Positions 8,701 through 17,657 are shown, numbered from the stretch's first letter. The stretch: DNA of 64,000 bases from Dehalococcoidia bacterium (GCA_041653995.1 JBAZEK010000002.1:186001-250000); one strand, 5' to 3'. Translations and numbers: made by a program. Notes: a model not told the origin generated them from the letters alone.

Positions 8701-9738
8701 ATGAGAATAGAGCAGGCGCCAGTCGAGACCGGCGAGACGGCCGGCATAGAGCCGATACCGGAACATATAGTCCGGGGCGATAAGGCCATAATTCTGCATA
8801 CCCAGAGGCTTTCCACCGAGGATGGACCGGGTATACGTACAACTGTATTTTTCAAAGGGTGCCCTTTGAATTGCCTGTGGTGTCACAATCCTGAAAGCAT
8901 TTCCTTCAAGCCCCAGATGCACTGGATGGAGTCACGCTGCATCGGGTGCGGCATATGCCTGAAAACATGCCCGGACGGCTGTCTGACAAAAACAGAGGAG
9001 GGCATCAAGAGAGACCGGGCGCGATGTCTGTCATGCGGTAAATGCGCACAGGAATGCCCTGCCGGCGCGCAGGAAGTGCTGGGCAAAATTGTGGGGCAGG
9101 ACGAGCTGTTAAAAGAGCTCCTGAAAGACAAGGTCTATTATGATAAATCGGGGGGAGGTGTAACCCTTTCGGGCGGCGAACCTCTTATGCAGGCAGAGTT
9201 CTGCGCCGGTCTGTTGAGCAAACTGAAGGAAAACGGCGTGCACACCGCCGTAGATACCTGCGGCATGTGCTCCGCAGCGTCACTGGAAAGTATCCTGCCA
9301 CTGGTTGACCTCATTCTTTTCGACCTCAAGGAAATTCATCCTGAGAAACACCGCGGCTATACCGGCCAGGATAACCGTAGGATACTGGAAAACCTTATTC
9401 ATGTACGTGACTATATCAGGGCAAATCCCGGTAAGCATCTCTGGATCCGAACACCGCTTATACCCGAAGCCACAGCAGAGGAGGAAACCGTGGAGCGCAT
9501 CGGCCGTTTTATCCACAGCACGCTGGAGAACGATGTGCAGCGCTGGGAGCTCTGCGCTTTCAATAACCTCTGCCGTGATAAGTACCGGCGGCTGGATATG
9601 GAATGGAAATACGCGACCATGCCCCTCATGAGTAAGGCCGATATGGCCAGGTTCGAGATGATCGCCAGAGGTTCGGGTCCGGACCCCGATAAAATATTCG
9701 TCACAGGGGCAGCACGGGTAGAAAACACTAACGCCTGA
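8701..9738 (+). CDS. Glycyl radical enzyme activase (radical SAM)
   Basis: 345 residues. The radical-SAM cluster motif CxxxCxxC is at Cys54, Cys58 and Cys61 (GCPLNCLWC), preceded by TEDGPGIRTTVFFKG, and the SAM-binding SGGEP is at about 157-161. An inserted ferredoxin-like segment (about 80-119) has two CxxCxxCxxxC motifs, as in activases of non-pyruvate glycyl radical enzymes. It abstracts a hydrogen from Gly814 of the preceding enzyme. The N-terminus is about 30 residues longer than typical and no strong ribosome-binding site precedes the ATG. The gap to the preceding stop is 11 bases and translation may be coupled. Confidence 0.95.
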   Translation: MRIEQAPVETGETAGIEPIPEHIVRGDKAIILHTQRLSTEDGPGIRTTVFFKGCPLNCLWCHNPESISFKPQMHWMESRCIGCGICLKTCPDGCLTKTEEGIKRDRARCLSCGKCAQECPAGAQEVLGKIVGQDELLKELLKDKVYYDKSGGGVTLSGGEPLMQAEFCAGLLSKLKENGVHTAVDTCGMCSAASLESILPLVDLILFDLKEIHPEKHRGYTGQDNRRILENLIHVRDYIRANPGKHLWIRTPLIPEATAEEETVERIGRFIHSTLENDVQRWELCAFNNLCRDKYRRLDMEWKYATMPLMSKADMARFEMIARGSGPDPDKIFVTGAARVENTNA

Positions 9739-9750
9739 AGGAGGTCGGCG

Positions 9751-10608
9751 ATGCAGGAACAAGATAAATTATTCAAGACATTTTCTGAACAGGACATCGA
9801 AAGCTTTAAGCCCGAAATGAAGATCGGGCTGATCGCCACGGTCAACGAAGAGGGCCAGCCACATTTGACGCTTATCTCCACTCTGCAAGCCTGCTCACCC
9901 ACGGAGATGTTCTGGGGGCAGTTCTCCGAAGGTATGAGCAAGGCAAACATCAAAAGGAATCCTAAAACCGGATTCCTCATCATGACGCTGGATAAAAACC
10001 TGTGGCGCGGCAAGGCCGGCTTTACCCGCACAACCAAAAGCGGCAGTGAATACGAATTACTGAATAATACGCCGATGTTCCGCTACAACGCGTATTTCGG
10101 CATCCATACCGTCTATTACATGGACCTGGTTAGCCATACGGGAAAAAAAGCGCTGCCTATGACCAATGTAATACAGGCGGCTATAAAGACCATGATAGCC
10201 AAAACACTGGCCGGCAAAGGTGAAGGCCAGGAAGTACTCAATCATTTCACGCACAAGCTGATAGACAAGATGGACAACCTGAAGTTCCTAACCTATGTGG
10301 ACACGGACGGGTATCCAGTGATTATACCGGTTATACAGGCACAGACGGCAGGCAGCGATCGTGTTATCTTTGCTTCATCAGTATACGGCAGCGACCTTAA
10401 AGCCATACCGGCCGGCTCAACAGCGGCGCTCTTTTGCATGTCCTTCGAGATGCAGACAGTCCTGTTGCGAGGCATCTATAAAGGTACGCGCAGCATGGGC
10501 GGGATAGAATGCGGTGAGTTGATCGCCGACTGGGTCTACAGCCCGATGCCTCCCAAGTCGGAACAGATATATCCTCCGCAGAAGCTGGAGGCGGTCACCA
10601 CTTTTTAA
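9751..10608 (+). CDS. Split-barrel FMN-binding protein (pyridoxamine oxidase-like), operon partner of the glycyl radical enzyme
   Basis: 285 residues starting at an ATG with GAAGGAGG upstream, 12 bases after the activase stop. Two segments resemble the pyridoxamine 5'-phosphate oxidase-like split barrel. The N-terminal one has KIGLIATVNEEGQPHLTLIS, followed by FWGQFSEGMSKANIKRNPK and FLIMTLDKNLWRGK. A later one, from about 172, has LKFLTYVDTDGYPVIIPVIQ. The family binds flavin or related cofactors and reduces small molecules. Its place in the operon suggests a redox step or radical protection linked to the glycyl radical enzyme. I know of no established role for this combination, so the function is inferred only from position. 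Confidence 0.75.
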   Translation: MQEQDKLFKTFSEQDIESFKPEMKIGLIATVNEEGQPHLTLISTLQACSPTEMFWGQFSEGMSKANIKRNPKTGFLIMTLDKNLWRGKAGFTRTTKSGSEYELLNNTPMFRYNAYFGIHTVYYMDLVSHTGKKALPMTNVIQAAIKTMIAKTLAGKGEGQEVLNHFTHKLIDKMDNLKFLTYVDTDGYPVIIPVIQAQTAGSDRVIFASSVYGSDLKAIPAGSTAALFCMSFEMQTVLLRGIYKGTRSMGGIECGELIADWVYSPMPPKSEQIYPPQKLEAVTTF

Positions 10609-10627
10609 GTCACCGATTTCGCGGCAA

Positions 10628-11446
10628 TTACCTCTGGCTGCGCCTTTTCATGAAGCCGTTGACGAATATCCTGGTTGAATCAATGGCCTCGATGAAAAAT
10701 CCGTGCCTTTTATCCTGAAGCAGGGTCAGCTCCGCGCCCGGTATCCTCTTGGCCATCAGCTCGCTGTTTTTAAACTTCACCAGGAGGTCATCGGTGCCGC
10801 TGATTAGCATGGTAGGCGCTTTAATGGAAGGCAACCGGTCCCATGTATCCTCGCCGGCTATCGCCTCCGCCTGCCGCTTAAAGATATTGAGGGGTGTAGG
10901 ATATTCTGTAGTCACCCTGTGATAGTACTCAAAAGATGGCCTGTTCGCCTCGATGAATTCGTCTGAGCAGAAAAAACGGAAAACGGTCATCGATCTTTGC
11001 TCGGGCGTCATTTTCCCAAGATAGTCATAATCAAACAGAATTCTCATGCCCTCTGGATCAGTAGGCACCGTGTGCGTGCCCCCGGGAAACGTGCAGCCCA
11101 GTACGAGGTTGAACAACCGATCTGCATGATTAAAAGCGAACACCTGGGCGATCAGACCTCCCATTGAGACGCCGAAGACACTGGCCTTTTTCAATCCGGC
11201 CGCGTCCATCACGCTGCAGACGTCATCAGCCATCATAGCGATGCTCATGGGTGCATCCACCCGATCGCTCCTGCCAACTCCACGATTGTCCATTGTAACG
11301 ACCTGATAGTTATTTTTTGCGAACTGCTGCGGCAGATCGCCCCAGTGCAGAGAATGGTGACCGTAACCCATTATGAGTACAAGGGGATCGCCCTGCCCGA
11401 TAACATCGTAATATAGTTTTGTATCCCCTGAGCTGGCAAACGGCAT
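10628..11446 (-). CDS. Alpha/beta hydrolase
   Basis: 272 residues from the ATG at 11446. A longer frame continues upstream to 11638, but this ATG is preceded by AAGGAGGT and begins with the normal family N-terminus (MPFASSGDTKLYYDVIGQGD). The longer form would overlap the divergent lipoprotein gene and its promoter. The nucleophile elbow is GVSMGG, the oxyanion loop is LIMGYGHHSLHW, the acid is probably in SGTDDLLV, and the base is the His of KRHGFF. It is a soluble cytoplasmic hydrolase of the esterase/epoxide hydrolase/lactonase superfamily; the substrate cannot be predicted. It converges on the glycyl radical operon with a 19-base gap. Confidence 0.88.
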   Translation of the reverse strand: MPFASSGDTKLYYDVIGQGDPLVLIMGYGHHSLHWGDLPQQFAKNNYQVVTMDNRGVGRSDRVDAPMSIAMMADDVCSVMDAAGLKKASVFGVSMGGLIAQVFAFNHADRLFNLVLGCTFPGGTHTVPTDPEGMRILFDYDYLGKMTPEQRSMTVFRFFCSDEFIEANRPSFEYYHRVTTEYPTPLNIFKRQAEAIAGEDTWDRLPSIKAPTMLISGTDDLLVKFKNSELMAKRIPGAELTLLQDKRHGFFIEAIDSTRIFVNGFMKRRSQR

Positions 11447-11533
11447 GGCAACCTCCTTAAAGCCGTATTGTCCAGGTAGAAAAAGCCCGCTGAAAAGGAT
11501 TATACAGGTTACAGGACTAAAACTGAAAACATT

Positions 11534-11562
11534 TTGAAAAGGATGGGTAAGCACCTTATAAT
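11534..11562 (+). promoter_or_regulatory. Near-consensus promoter of the CARDB lipoprotein gene
   Basis: TTGAAA (11534-11539), a 17-base spacer and a perfect TATAAT (11557-11562). Transcription would start near 11569, leaving about 55 bases before the ATG at 11624 with GGAGGAGG. The promoter excludes an upstream in-frame ATG at 11534 as the start. Confidence 0.82.
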
Positions 11563-11623
11563 CCTTACAGACAGGGCCATATTTAACTCGCATGACCGAT
11601 CCGGCCTGCGGAGGAGGCAGAAC

Positions 11624-12664
11624 ATGGGAGCAAATCATCTCTATAAAAGTGTCTTGATGCTATCAGCGCTGCTGGCTGTCGCCGTGATTGCCGCATGCAT
11701 ACAGGCGCCGGCCACATCGCCTGTTCAGACCCCATCACAACCTCCCATTCAAAATGCGGCCGTCTACAAATTTGATCCCGTCATTATCTCACCTGTGTCT
11801 GTAACGGTGGGACAGCCTGTATCTATCGGCATGAGAATCGAGAACACAGGCAACGCCGCGGGGGTATACGTAGCTGAACTGACGATCAACGGCACTCCGG
11901 TGGAAAGCCGCCCTGTGCCGATAGAAGCGGGCAGCTGGGCCAGGGTGGAGTTTTCTACAACTTTTCCCACGGCCGGACACTATGAGATAAAGATTGCACC
12001 GCAGGTAGCCGTGATCGATATCCCGGAGCGGAAAGAATTTATGCGGCTTAAATTGGACAATGGTATGGTGGACGGCTGCGACGTTCTGGCGGGCTCCACA
12101 GGTTATTCCGGCAACATGATACAGATGGTCGAAGGAAATATGATCAAATATACGGCGCCGCCGGGCGGTTATGAGATAGATAAAATTGAGATACTCGGCT
12201 ATATTAAAAGCAGCACGCACGATTTTGATATGAATCCCCAATTTGGGCCCGGCGCCTGGATCTATGGATCGGATATTGCAGCCATCGAGCCCGTCAATCC
12301 CAGTTTTACAATCAACATTTGGGACAGCCGCCACAACAAGCTATTCAGCCAGGATTATGGCAAAAATCTGTTTTCCTATATCCCGCAATGGGTGAGCGTA
12401 GAGGTCCCCGCGATTAAAGTCAACGGTGACTTCTATATAGAGCTGGTTACACATAATCAACCGAAACTCATCGGCTCCGGACCCGGTGGATGGTATTACG
12501 GTAATCCCTTTGTTGTGCACACCTGGTATTACCAGTTATGTATCGGTTACGAATATTCATTGAACGTGGTCTCGTCGGTTTCACAAAACGGCAATGTGTT
12601 ATCAGAAAGGTACCTGACTTATAACTGGCTGATCAGAACGGACGGTTACCTACTGCAGAACTGA
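11624..12664 (+). CDS. Lipoprotein with CARDB-like domain
   Basis: 346 residues from the ATG at 11624, chosen for the GGAGGAGG upstream and because the promoter lies inside the longer frame. The signal peptide ends in the lipobox IAAC, followed by a Pro/Thr/Gln-rich linker. Residues about 45-125 fit a CARDB (cell-adhesion-related) beta-sandwich: VTVGQPVSIGMRIENTGNAAG, ELTINGTPVESRPVPI and FPTAGHYEIKI. The C-terminal 200 residues are Trp/Tyr-rich (GPGGWYYGNPFVVHTWYYQL) and resemble a jelly-roll or substrate-binding module that I cannot name. It is predicted to be anchored on the outer face of the membrane. It is transcribed alone from a strong promoter. Confidence 0.75.
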   Translation: MGANHLYKSVLMLSALLAVAVIAACIQAPATSPVQTPSQPPIQNAAVYKFDPVIISPVSVTVGQPVSIGMRIENTGNAAGVYVAELTINGTPVESRPVPIEAGSWARVEFSTTFPTAGHYEIKIAPQVAVIDIPERKEFMRLKLDNGMVDGCDVLAGSTGYSGNMIQMVEGNMIKYTAPPGGYEIDKIEILGYIKSSTHDFDMNPQFGPGAWIYGSDIAAIEPVNPSFTINIWDSRHNKLFSQDYGKNLFSYIPQWVSVEVPAIKVNGDFYIELVTHNQPKLIGSGPGGWYYGNPFVVHTWYYQLCIGYEYSLNVVSSVSQNGNVLSERYLTYNWLIRTDGYLLQN

Positions 12665-12697
12665 ACATCAGTCCTTGAGAAGAACGGCTTCTGATTG

Positions 12698-12726
12698 TTT
12701 ACATTACATATGTTTTGTGGTATAAA
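12698..12726 (+). promoter_or_regulatory. Promoter of recJ
   Basis: TTTACA (12698-12703), a 17-base spacer and TATAAA (12721-12726). Transcription would start near 12733, only about 20 bases before the TTG start of recJ. Confidence 0.65.
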
Positions 12727-12752
12727 TCCAAACAAGAAAGCGAAGATGTCAT

Positions 12753-14432
12753 TTGGCCCATACACATTGGAAACTCCTGCCTGATGCCGAGAAACCCCTG
12801 CTATTCCGGGGTGCGGGTTCTCTTGTGTCCAGGCTGCTTTATAACCGTGGCATCACCGATCATTCCGACGCCGAGATTTTCCTTAAAGCCGATAAGCGCC
12901 TTGCCATAGATCCTTTCAGCGTCCCCGACATGCATCAGGCCGTCAGCCGCGTCTATAAAGCGCTGCTGTCAGGTGAAAAGATAGCCGTTTACGGCGATTT
13001 CGATGCTGACGGTATTACGGCGACGGCGCTGCTGGTCCAGGGCCTGAGTGAGCTCGGCGGAGATGTCGTGCCCTATATCCCTCATCGGATGCAGGAGGGC
13101 TACGGGCTGAGGATACCCGCTCTGGAGAAACTGCGTAAGCAGGGCGTTACGCTTGTAATAACCGTAGATACCGGTATTACAGCTTTCGATGAAATCGAGA
13201 AAGCCCGTAAGATGGGCATGGAGATACTGGTGACCGACCATCACGTGCCGCTGGCTGAGCTGCCGCCGGCCGGCATCATCGTGGACCCCAAACGCACCGA
13301 TTCAGCCTGCCCTTTCAAGGAATTTGCCGGTGTCGGTGTCGCATACAAGCTGATGGAGGGGCTGCTTTCCGGCGGCGGGCATGACGATTTGCTCAATAGC
13401 TCATTAGAGCTGGTGACTGTGGGGACTATTACCGATATGTCGCCGCTGATCAGTGAGAACCGTTACTGGGTTAAATCGGGGCTTCGTTTGCTGCACAGGA
13501 CCAGGCGTATCGGGCTGGTTGAACTCATGAACGTTGCCGGAATTGAAAAAAGCAGGCTGACAACCGACAGCATCTCATATCAGATCGGCCCCAGGCTGAA
13601 CTCGGCCGGCAGGCTGGATGACGCGGGTACGAGCTACCAGCTGCTGGTAACACAGGACCACGCACAGGCCAGGATACTGGCCACCGAGCTGGAAGAGAAG
13701 AACAAGGAACGGCAGCGCCTGGTAGCAGAGACTTACGATAAGGCGCGCCGTCAGATACTGGAAGACGGCGCGGACAGGGTTATCCTGATGGCCAGCGATG
13801 CCGATTATCCTCCGGGTGTGATCGGCCTGGTGGCCGGCAGGCTGGCGGACGAGTTCTATCGTCCCGTCATATTATTCAAGATCGGAGCAGACTCCTGCCG
13901 CGGCAGCGCCAGAAGCATTCCCGAGTTCGATCTTATGGAAGCGCTGAAGACATGCCATCACCTGCTCACCAAATACGGCGGCCATGCGCGGGCTGCGGGC
14001 TTCAACGCACATACCAGGGATATGCAGCAACTGCAGAAAAGGCTTCGTTCGCTGGCCGAGGAGCAGCTCACGGGCCTCGACCTGCGACCTCACATAAATA
14101 TAGATGCCGAGGTTTCGCTTTCAGCTTTCGCTGGAGGGACGTTCGAGGAGATGCGTCAGCTCGAGCCTTTCGGCATGGGTAACCCCGCCCCTGTTTTCCT
14201 GAGCCGCAAAGTCGAGGTGGTGGAACAGAAGCTGGTGGGCAGCCAGAACGACCATATAAAGCTCAAGTTAAAACAGGACGGCATTGTCTGGGATACCATG
14301 GGTTTTCGCCTGGGAAATTATCTGGGAGAGCTGTCCCGCCATATAGATATCGTTTATTCCGTAGAGGTGGACAATTTCAACGGCAAGGGGCAACTCAGGC
14401 TCAACCTGCTTGATTTTACGCGCTCTTACTGA
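12753..14432 (+). CDS. recJ: Single-stranded-DNA exonuclease RecJ
   Basis: 559 residues, the usual length of bacterial RecJ. The DHH-phosphoesterase motifs are present: VYGDFDADGITATALL, TVDTGITA and the DHH motif VTDHHVP. GVGVAYKLMEGL and a DHHA1 domain follow (SCRGSARSIPEFDLMEAL, KYGGHARAAGF). RecJ degrades ssDNA 5'-3' in recombination and mismatch or base-excision repair. The start is a TTG with a poor Shine-Dalgarno; an ATG seven bases upstream is out of frame. It overlaps the end of lgt by 17 bases in a tail-to-tail arrangement. Confidence 0.96.
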   Translation: MAHTHWKLLPDAEKPLLFRGAGSLVSRLLYNRGITDHSDAEIFLKADKRLAIDPFSVPDMHQAVSRVYKALLSGEKIAVYGDFDADGITATALLVQGLSELGGDVVPYIPHRMQEGYGLRIPALEKLRKQGVTLVITVDTGITAFDEIEKARKMGMEILVTDHHVPLAELPPAGIIVDPKRTDSACPFKEFAGVGVAYKLMEGLLSGGGHDDLLNSSLELVTVGTITDMSPLISENRYWVKSGLRLLHRTRRIGLVELMNVAGIEKSRLTTDSISYQIGPRLNSAGRLDDAGTSYQLLVTQDHAQARILATELEEKNKERQRLVAETYDKARRQILEDGADRVILMASDADYPPGVIGLVAGRLADEFYRPVILFKIGADSCRGSARSIPEFDLMEALKTCHHLLTKYGGHARAAGFNAHTRDMQQLQKRLRSLAEEQLTGLDLRPHINIDAEVSLSAFAGGTFEEMRQLEPFGMGNPAPVFLSRKVEVVEQKLVGSQNDHIKLKLKQDGIVWDTMGFRLGNYLGELSRHIDIVYSVEVDNFNGKGQLRLNLLDFTRSY

Positions 14433-15222
14433 CCTCTGCCCGGGCCGACGGCTGCTTTGTTTTACGATACATGGCATATCTTACGATCAGAGTGATAACT
14501 GCAACCACCACTATCAGTATATCTATGACCTGAGCCTGCGGAAGGTTGAACAGGAAAGGTTCGCTTTCGCGGAAGAATCGTATGATAAAGTCCCCCGCGC
14601 CGAACAGGATCAGCCACAGCAGGAAGAGCGTACCCTCGGGTCGGAGTTTTTTACGCAATAACCATAACACGACAAAGCCTGCCAGGTTCCAGATAAGATG
14701 GAACAGCTGCGTAGGATAAATTGGAACTCCGATAGGGGCGTAGCTGCTGGGATGGCTGTATATGACGGCAATGGGAAGCTCGCAGGTCAGACCGAAGCAG
14801 CACCCGTTCACCAGGCATCCCGCACGACCGATAGTCTGCCCTAAAATAGCCCCCGGCGCGGCTATATCGCCCAGCAACCAGAAAGATATCTTTTTTACCA
14901 GGCAGTAGATCAGGATGGCTGCCAATCCTCCCAGCACTGCGCCCCAGACGGCCAGTCCTGCAAAATTCAGCAGCTGCTCGGGATGATAGAGGTAGTACTG
15001 CCATCTGTCTATGATGTGCAGCAGCCTGGCGCCGATGATGCCGCCTACCACCGCCCACAACGCCACATCCCACACGACATCCTGCGCTACGCCTCTGCGC
15101 CTGGCCTCAACCAGTGAAAGAGCTATCACTGCGATTACAGCCAGCACGACCAGCACGCCGTACCACCTGATCTCAAGCGTGCCGAAGGTGAGCAATACCG
15201 GATTCCAATCGATATCAAACAT
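14416..15222 (-). CDS. lgt: Prolipoprotein diacylglyceryl transferase Lgt
   Basis: 268 residues with about seven membrane helices. The Lgt signature region reads GQTIGRAGCLVNGCCFG, the cysteine-containing variant seen in several Gram-positive and Chloroflexota proteins instead of the proteobacterial GRxGNFxN form, and YPTQLFHLIWNL follows. It transfers diacylglycerol from phosphatidylglycerol to the lipobox cysteine of preprolipoproteins. This fits the several lipoproteins in this window (552, 1307, 11624, 17658, 25387 and 31588). It is 4 bases downstream of ftsY on the same strand and thus probably in an operon with it. Confidence 0.95.
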   Translation of the reverse strand: MFDIDWNPVLLTFGTLEIRWYGVLVVLAVIAVIALSLVEARRRGVAQDVVWDVALWAVVGGIIGARLLHIIDRWQYYLYHPEQLLNFAGLAVWGAVLGGLAAILIYCLVKKISFWLLGDIAAPGAILGQTIGRAGCLVNGCCFGLTCELPIAVIYSHPSSYAPIGVPIYPTQLFHLIWNLAGFVVLWLLRKKLRPEGTLFLLWLILFGAGDFIIRFFRESEPFLFNLPQAQVIDILIVVVAVITLIVRYAMYRKTKQPSARAEVSKSA

Positions 15223-15226
15223 ATCT

Positions 15227-16144
15227 TTAAGTTACATCCCCGAAAATAGCATTTACAAACGATACAGGGTCGAACGGCGCGATATCACCGATCTTTTCCC
15301 CCGTTCCTATATATTTGATGGGTATTTGCAGCAGGTCGCAGATGGCTAATACTATACCACCCCTGGCAGTCCCGTCCAGCTTGGAAAGCAATATGCCGCT
15401 GACGTCGGTAGCCTCCGTGAAGCTGCGCGCCTGCGATAATCCGTTCTGCCCCGTAGTGGCGTCTATAACCAGCAGCACTTCCTGTTCGGCATCGTATTTG
15501 CCCGAGACCTTCCTGATTTTTTTCAGCTCGTCCATCAGGTTATGTTTGGTCTGGAGCCTTCCCGCCGTATCTATGATGACGATCTCGGCGGTGCGGCTGC
15601 GAGCCGCCTCCAGCGTATCAAATACCACAGCCCCGGGGTCCGCTCCCGGCTGATGGGCCACCACGTCAACCCCTACCCTGCCACCCCACATTTTAAGCTG
15701 ATCGATAGCGGCCGCGCGGAAGGTATCAGCGGCGCCCAGCAGCACTTTTTTACCGTTATTTTTGTACTCATCTGCGAGCTTGGCTATGCTGGTGGTCTTG
15801 CCAGTCCCGTTAACTCCCACCATCAGAATCACCTTCATTGCCGCATCCGATGTAACGGCTTCGGACTTTACCGGGACATCCAACAGCCGTACCATCTCCT
15901 CTTTCAGAGCAACGCGCACCTGGCTCCCCTCGATCAGCTTCTCATCCCTGGTACGTTTTCTAACTCGTTCCAGCAGCTTTGCCGCGGTTTCCACACCCAC
16001 ATCCGCCGAGATCAGCAACTCCTCCAATTCGTCCCACGTCGATTCCTCGATCCTGGCGCGATTGAAAAGCCCGGCTATTCTGGAGAAAAACCCTTCGCGG
16101 CTGCGGCTTACGCCCTGTTCAGTTCTTTTTCCTATATCTGACAA
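15227..16144 (-). CDS. ftsY: Signal recognition particle receptor FtsY
   Basis: 305 residues, the compact form lacking the acidic A domain of enterobacterial FtsY. The N-terminal four-helix N domain starts with REGFFSRIAGLFNRARIEE. The GTPase G domain has GVNGTGKTTSIAKLA (P-loop), DTFRAAAIDQL, IDTAGRLQTKHNLMDEL and the guanine-specificity element LSKLDGTARGG, ending with GTGEKIGDIAPFDP. It targets ribosome-nascent chains with Ffh and 4.5S RNA to the membrane. The start is a TTG whose product begins with the normal N-domain leader. It lies between the iron-sulfur flavoprotein (21-base gap) and lgt. Confidence 0.97.
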   Translation of the reverse strand: MSDIGKRTEQGVSRSREGFFSRIAGLFNRARIEESTWDELEELLISADVGVETAAKLLERVRKRTRDEKLIEGSQVRVALKEEMVRLLDVPVKSEAVTSDAAMKVILMVGVNGTGKTTSIAKLADEYKNNGKKVLLGAADTFRAAAIDQLKMWGGRVGVDVVAHQPGADPGAVVFDTLEAARSRTAEIVIIDTAGRLQTKHNLMDELKKIRKVSGKYDAEQEVLLVIDATTGQNGLSQARSFTEATDVSGILLSKLDGTARGGIVLAICDLLQIPIKYIGTGEKIGDIAPFDPVSFVNAIFGDVT

Positions 16145-16165
16145 CGTGAGCCATCTACCCGATTG

Positions 16166-17542
16166 TTATTTGGTTTCGACGATCTTGGCATATCCCTTGA
16201 GCATCTCGGTCTTCATCATCTTACGCACCATCTCTTTCATCTTGGGATCCTTGATCATTTCAATCATCTGCTTGCTGAACTCAAGGTATCTGGTATCCTG
16301 CTGCGGGAAGTCGAACAGGCCGTGCGACTCATAGTACCTGTAGTCGGCCGTAAAGGGAAACGATAGTCGGGCCCAGATCTGGTCGCGGAAAATCTTATGC
16401 CCGCCCACTCCCAGAAACGTGCGCGGCAGCATGTATGTCTGCCTGGCATTATCAACACATTTAGCGGCAAATTCTTCCAGCAGCTCATCTATTTGGCCTG
16501 AATCGGCGCATTCATCAGTTACCACTCCCGCCAGGTTGCCGCCCGATATTTGCGGCATGGCATTAATGATCTCCTGCAGGTTGGCCACCTGGCTGAGCGG
16601 ACCGGAAATTATGAATCCCATTTGCTTGTCCACCGAGGTGGGGATATGGCCGTTAAAGAAGCTCCTGTCCCAGAACATTTTCAAGCGCGAGGAGAAGAAG
16701 CGGTCAACGATCTCCGAGGCAAATATGATTACATCGGCGTCACGTCCGGTGTTGAAGTAGTCGATGAAGTCATCCTTACCCTGATAAACGCAGATGTTAT
16801 CAAAGGCGCACTCCATACAGCCAAGGCAACCCCCGCGCATTTTGATATCGCCTGTCCTGACCACCTGGATATCACCCTTGAACGAATCTTTAAAGCGCTG
16901 CACCATTCTGGCCAGGTTGGACTTCTCGTCGGTTATATCAGCCAGAATCCTGATCTTCTTCCCCCCTGTTTCAACCTTGCCTGCGCCTTTGCCCGGTTTA
17001 TAAGCGAACTTCTTGTGAATAACCGGGGCACATAGCTTCATAGTCGGTGCACGTTTCTCAATGGCGGCAAAGAAGTTATCAGCCCACTTGAGCAGTATAC
17101 GGCGCATGTTTTCGATCATAATATCGTCCATGTCCGCAGAGAACGGCTCGATATATTTCATATCGAGGTCATCGCAAATGCCGTGCATATAGTTATGCGC
17201 CGTGTTGTCGAAGAAATGCACAGATGTGCTGAGCACCGTAACATACTTGCCGGCAAATGCCTTTTGCGCTCCCTTCTCGGCGATCAATTCTATGAAGCGC
17301 TTGTATTGCGAGCAAACGAGGAAGACGTACAAAGGGAAAGCCCAGATAACACCGTCGGATTCCCTCACTTCTTCGATGATCGACTGGAAAAGATCGTCAT
17401 TTTTTTCGATCCTGATAATATCGTGCGCGACATTAATCAGCTTAAGTTCATGCTGGGGAAATTTCTTCTGGATAAATTTAATGTACTGTACGGTTACGCT
17501 GATCTCACCTTTCGGGCTCCCGTTCAACACCGCTATCTTCAT
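16166..17542 (-). CDS. Tandem flavodoxin-like protein with iron-sulfur flavoprotein (Isf) motif
   Basis: 458 residues from the ATG at 17542 (AGGAG upstream). A longer frame to 17596 would run into the terminator hairpin. There are two NADPH-dependent-FMN-reductase/flavodoxin folds. The first starts KIAVLNGSPKG and covers about residues 1-175. The second starts near 205 (KIRILADITDEKSN) and holds GGCLGCMECAFDNICV, the compact CxxCxxCx5C cluster motif of iron-sulfur flavoproteins. A C-terminal segment of about 100 residues has no obvious match. Such proteins shuttle electrons or reduce oxygen, peroxide or quinones in anaerobes. The fusion of two flavodoxin folds with the cluster only in the second is unusual. 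Confidence 0.85.
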   Translation of the reverse strand: MKIAVLNGSPKGEISVTVQYIKFIQKKFPQHELKLINVAHDIIRIEKNDDLFQSIIEEVRESDGVIWAFPLYVFLVCSQYKRFIELIAEKGAQKAFAGKYVTVLSTSVHFFDNTAHNYMHGICDDLDMKYIEPFSADMDDIMIENMRRILLKWADNFFAAIEKRAPTMKLCAPVIHKKFAYKPGKGAGKVETGGKKIRILADITDEKSNLARMVQRFKDSFKGDIQVVRTGDIKMRGGCLGCMECAFDNICVYQGKDDFIDYFNTGRDADVIIFASEIVDRFFSSRLKMFWDRSFFNGHIPTSVDKQMGFIISGPLSQVANLQEIINAMPQISGGNLAGVVTDECADSGQIDELLEEFAAKCVDNARQTYMLPRTFLGVGGHKIFRDQIWARLSFPFTADYRYYESHGLFDFPQQDTRYLEFSKQMIEMIKDPKMKEMVRKMMKTEMLKGYAKIVETK

Positions 17543-17555
17543 TTTCCGGTCTCCT

Positions 17556-17593
17556 GCTAATAAAATAGTGGAAGCGGCCTTGGCCGCTTCCAC
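17556..17593 (-). terminator. Intrinsic terminator after the Ig-like lipoprotein gene
   Basis: GTGGAAGCGGCC (17568-17579) and GGCCGCTTCCAC (17582-17593) form a 12-bp inverted repeat. Read on the minus strand it is followed by CTATTTTATTAG, a T-rich tail. It sits 64 bases after the stop of the lipoprotein gene at 17658-18509 and just before the iron-sulfur flavoprotein gene. Confidence 0.78.
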
Positions 17594-17657
17594 CAATCAT
17601 AGCATAAGGTTATTTTGTATACAAACAAATATCAGGGCAGCGCCATGCCGTCAGGGG

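Noticed and set aside
11447..11638. N-terminal extension of the alpha/beta hydrolase
   Set aside because: The extension overlaps a strong divergent promoter and the lipoprotein start, and the downstream ATG has AAGGAGGT and the normal family N-terminus.
12746..12748. ATG just upstream of recJ
   Set aside because: It is out of frame with recJ; the TTG at 12753 is used.
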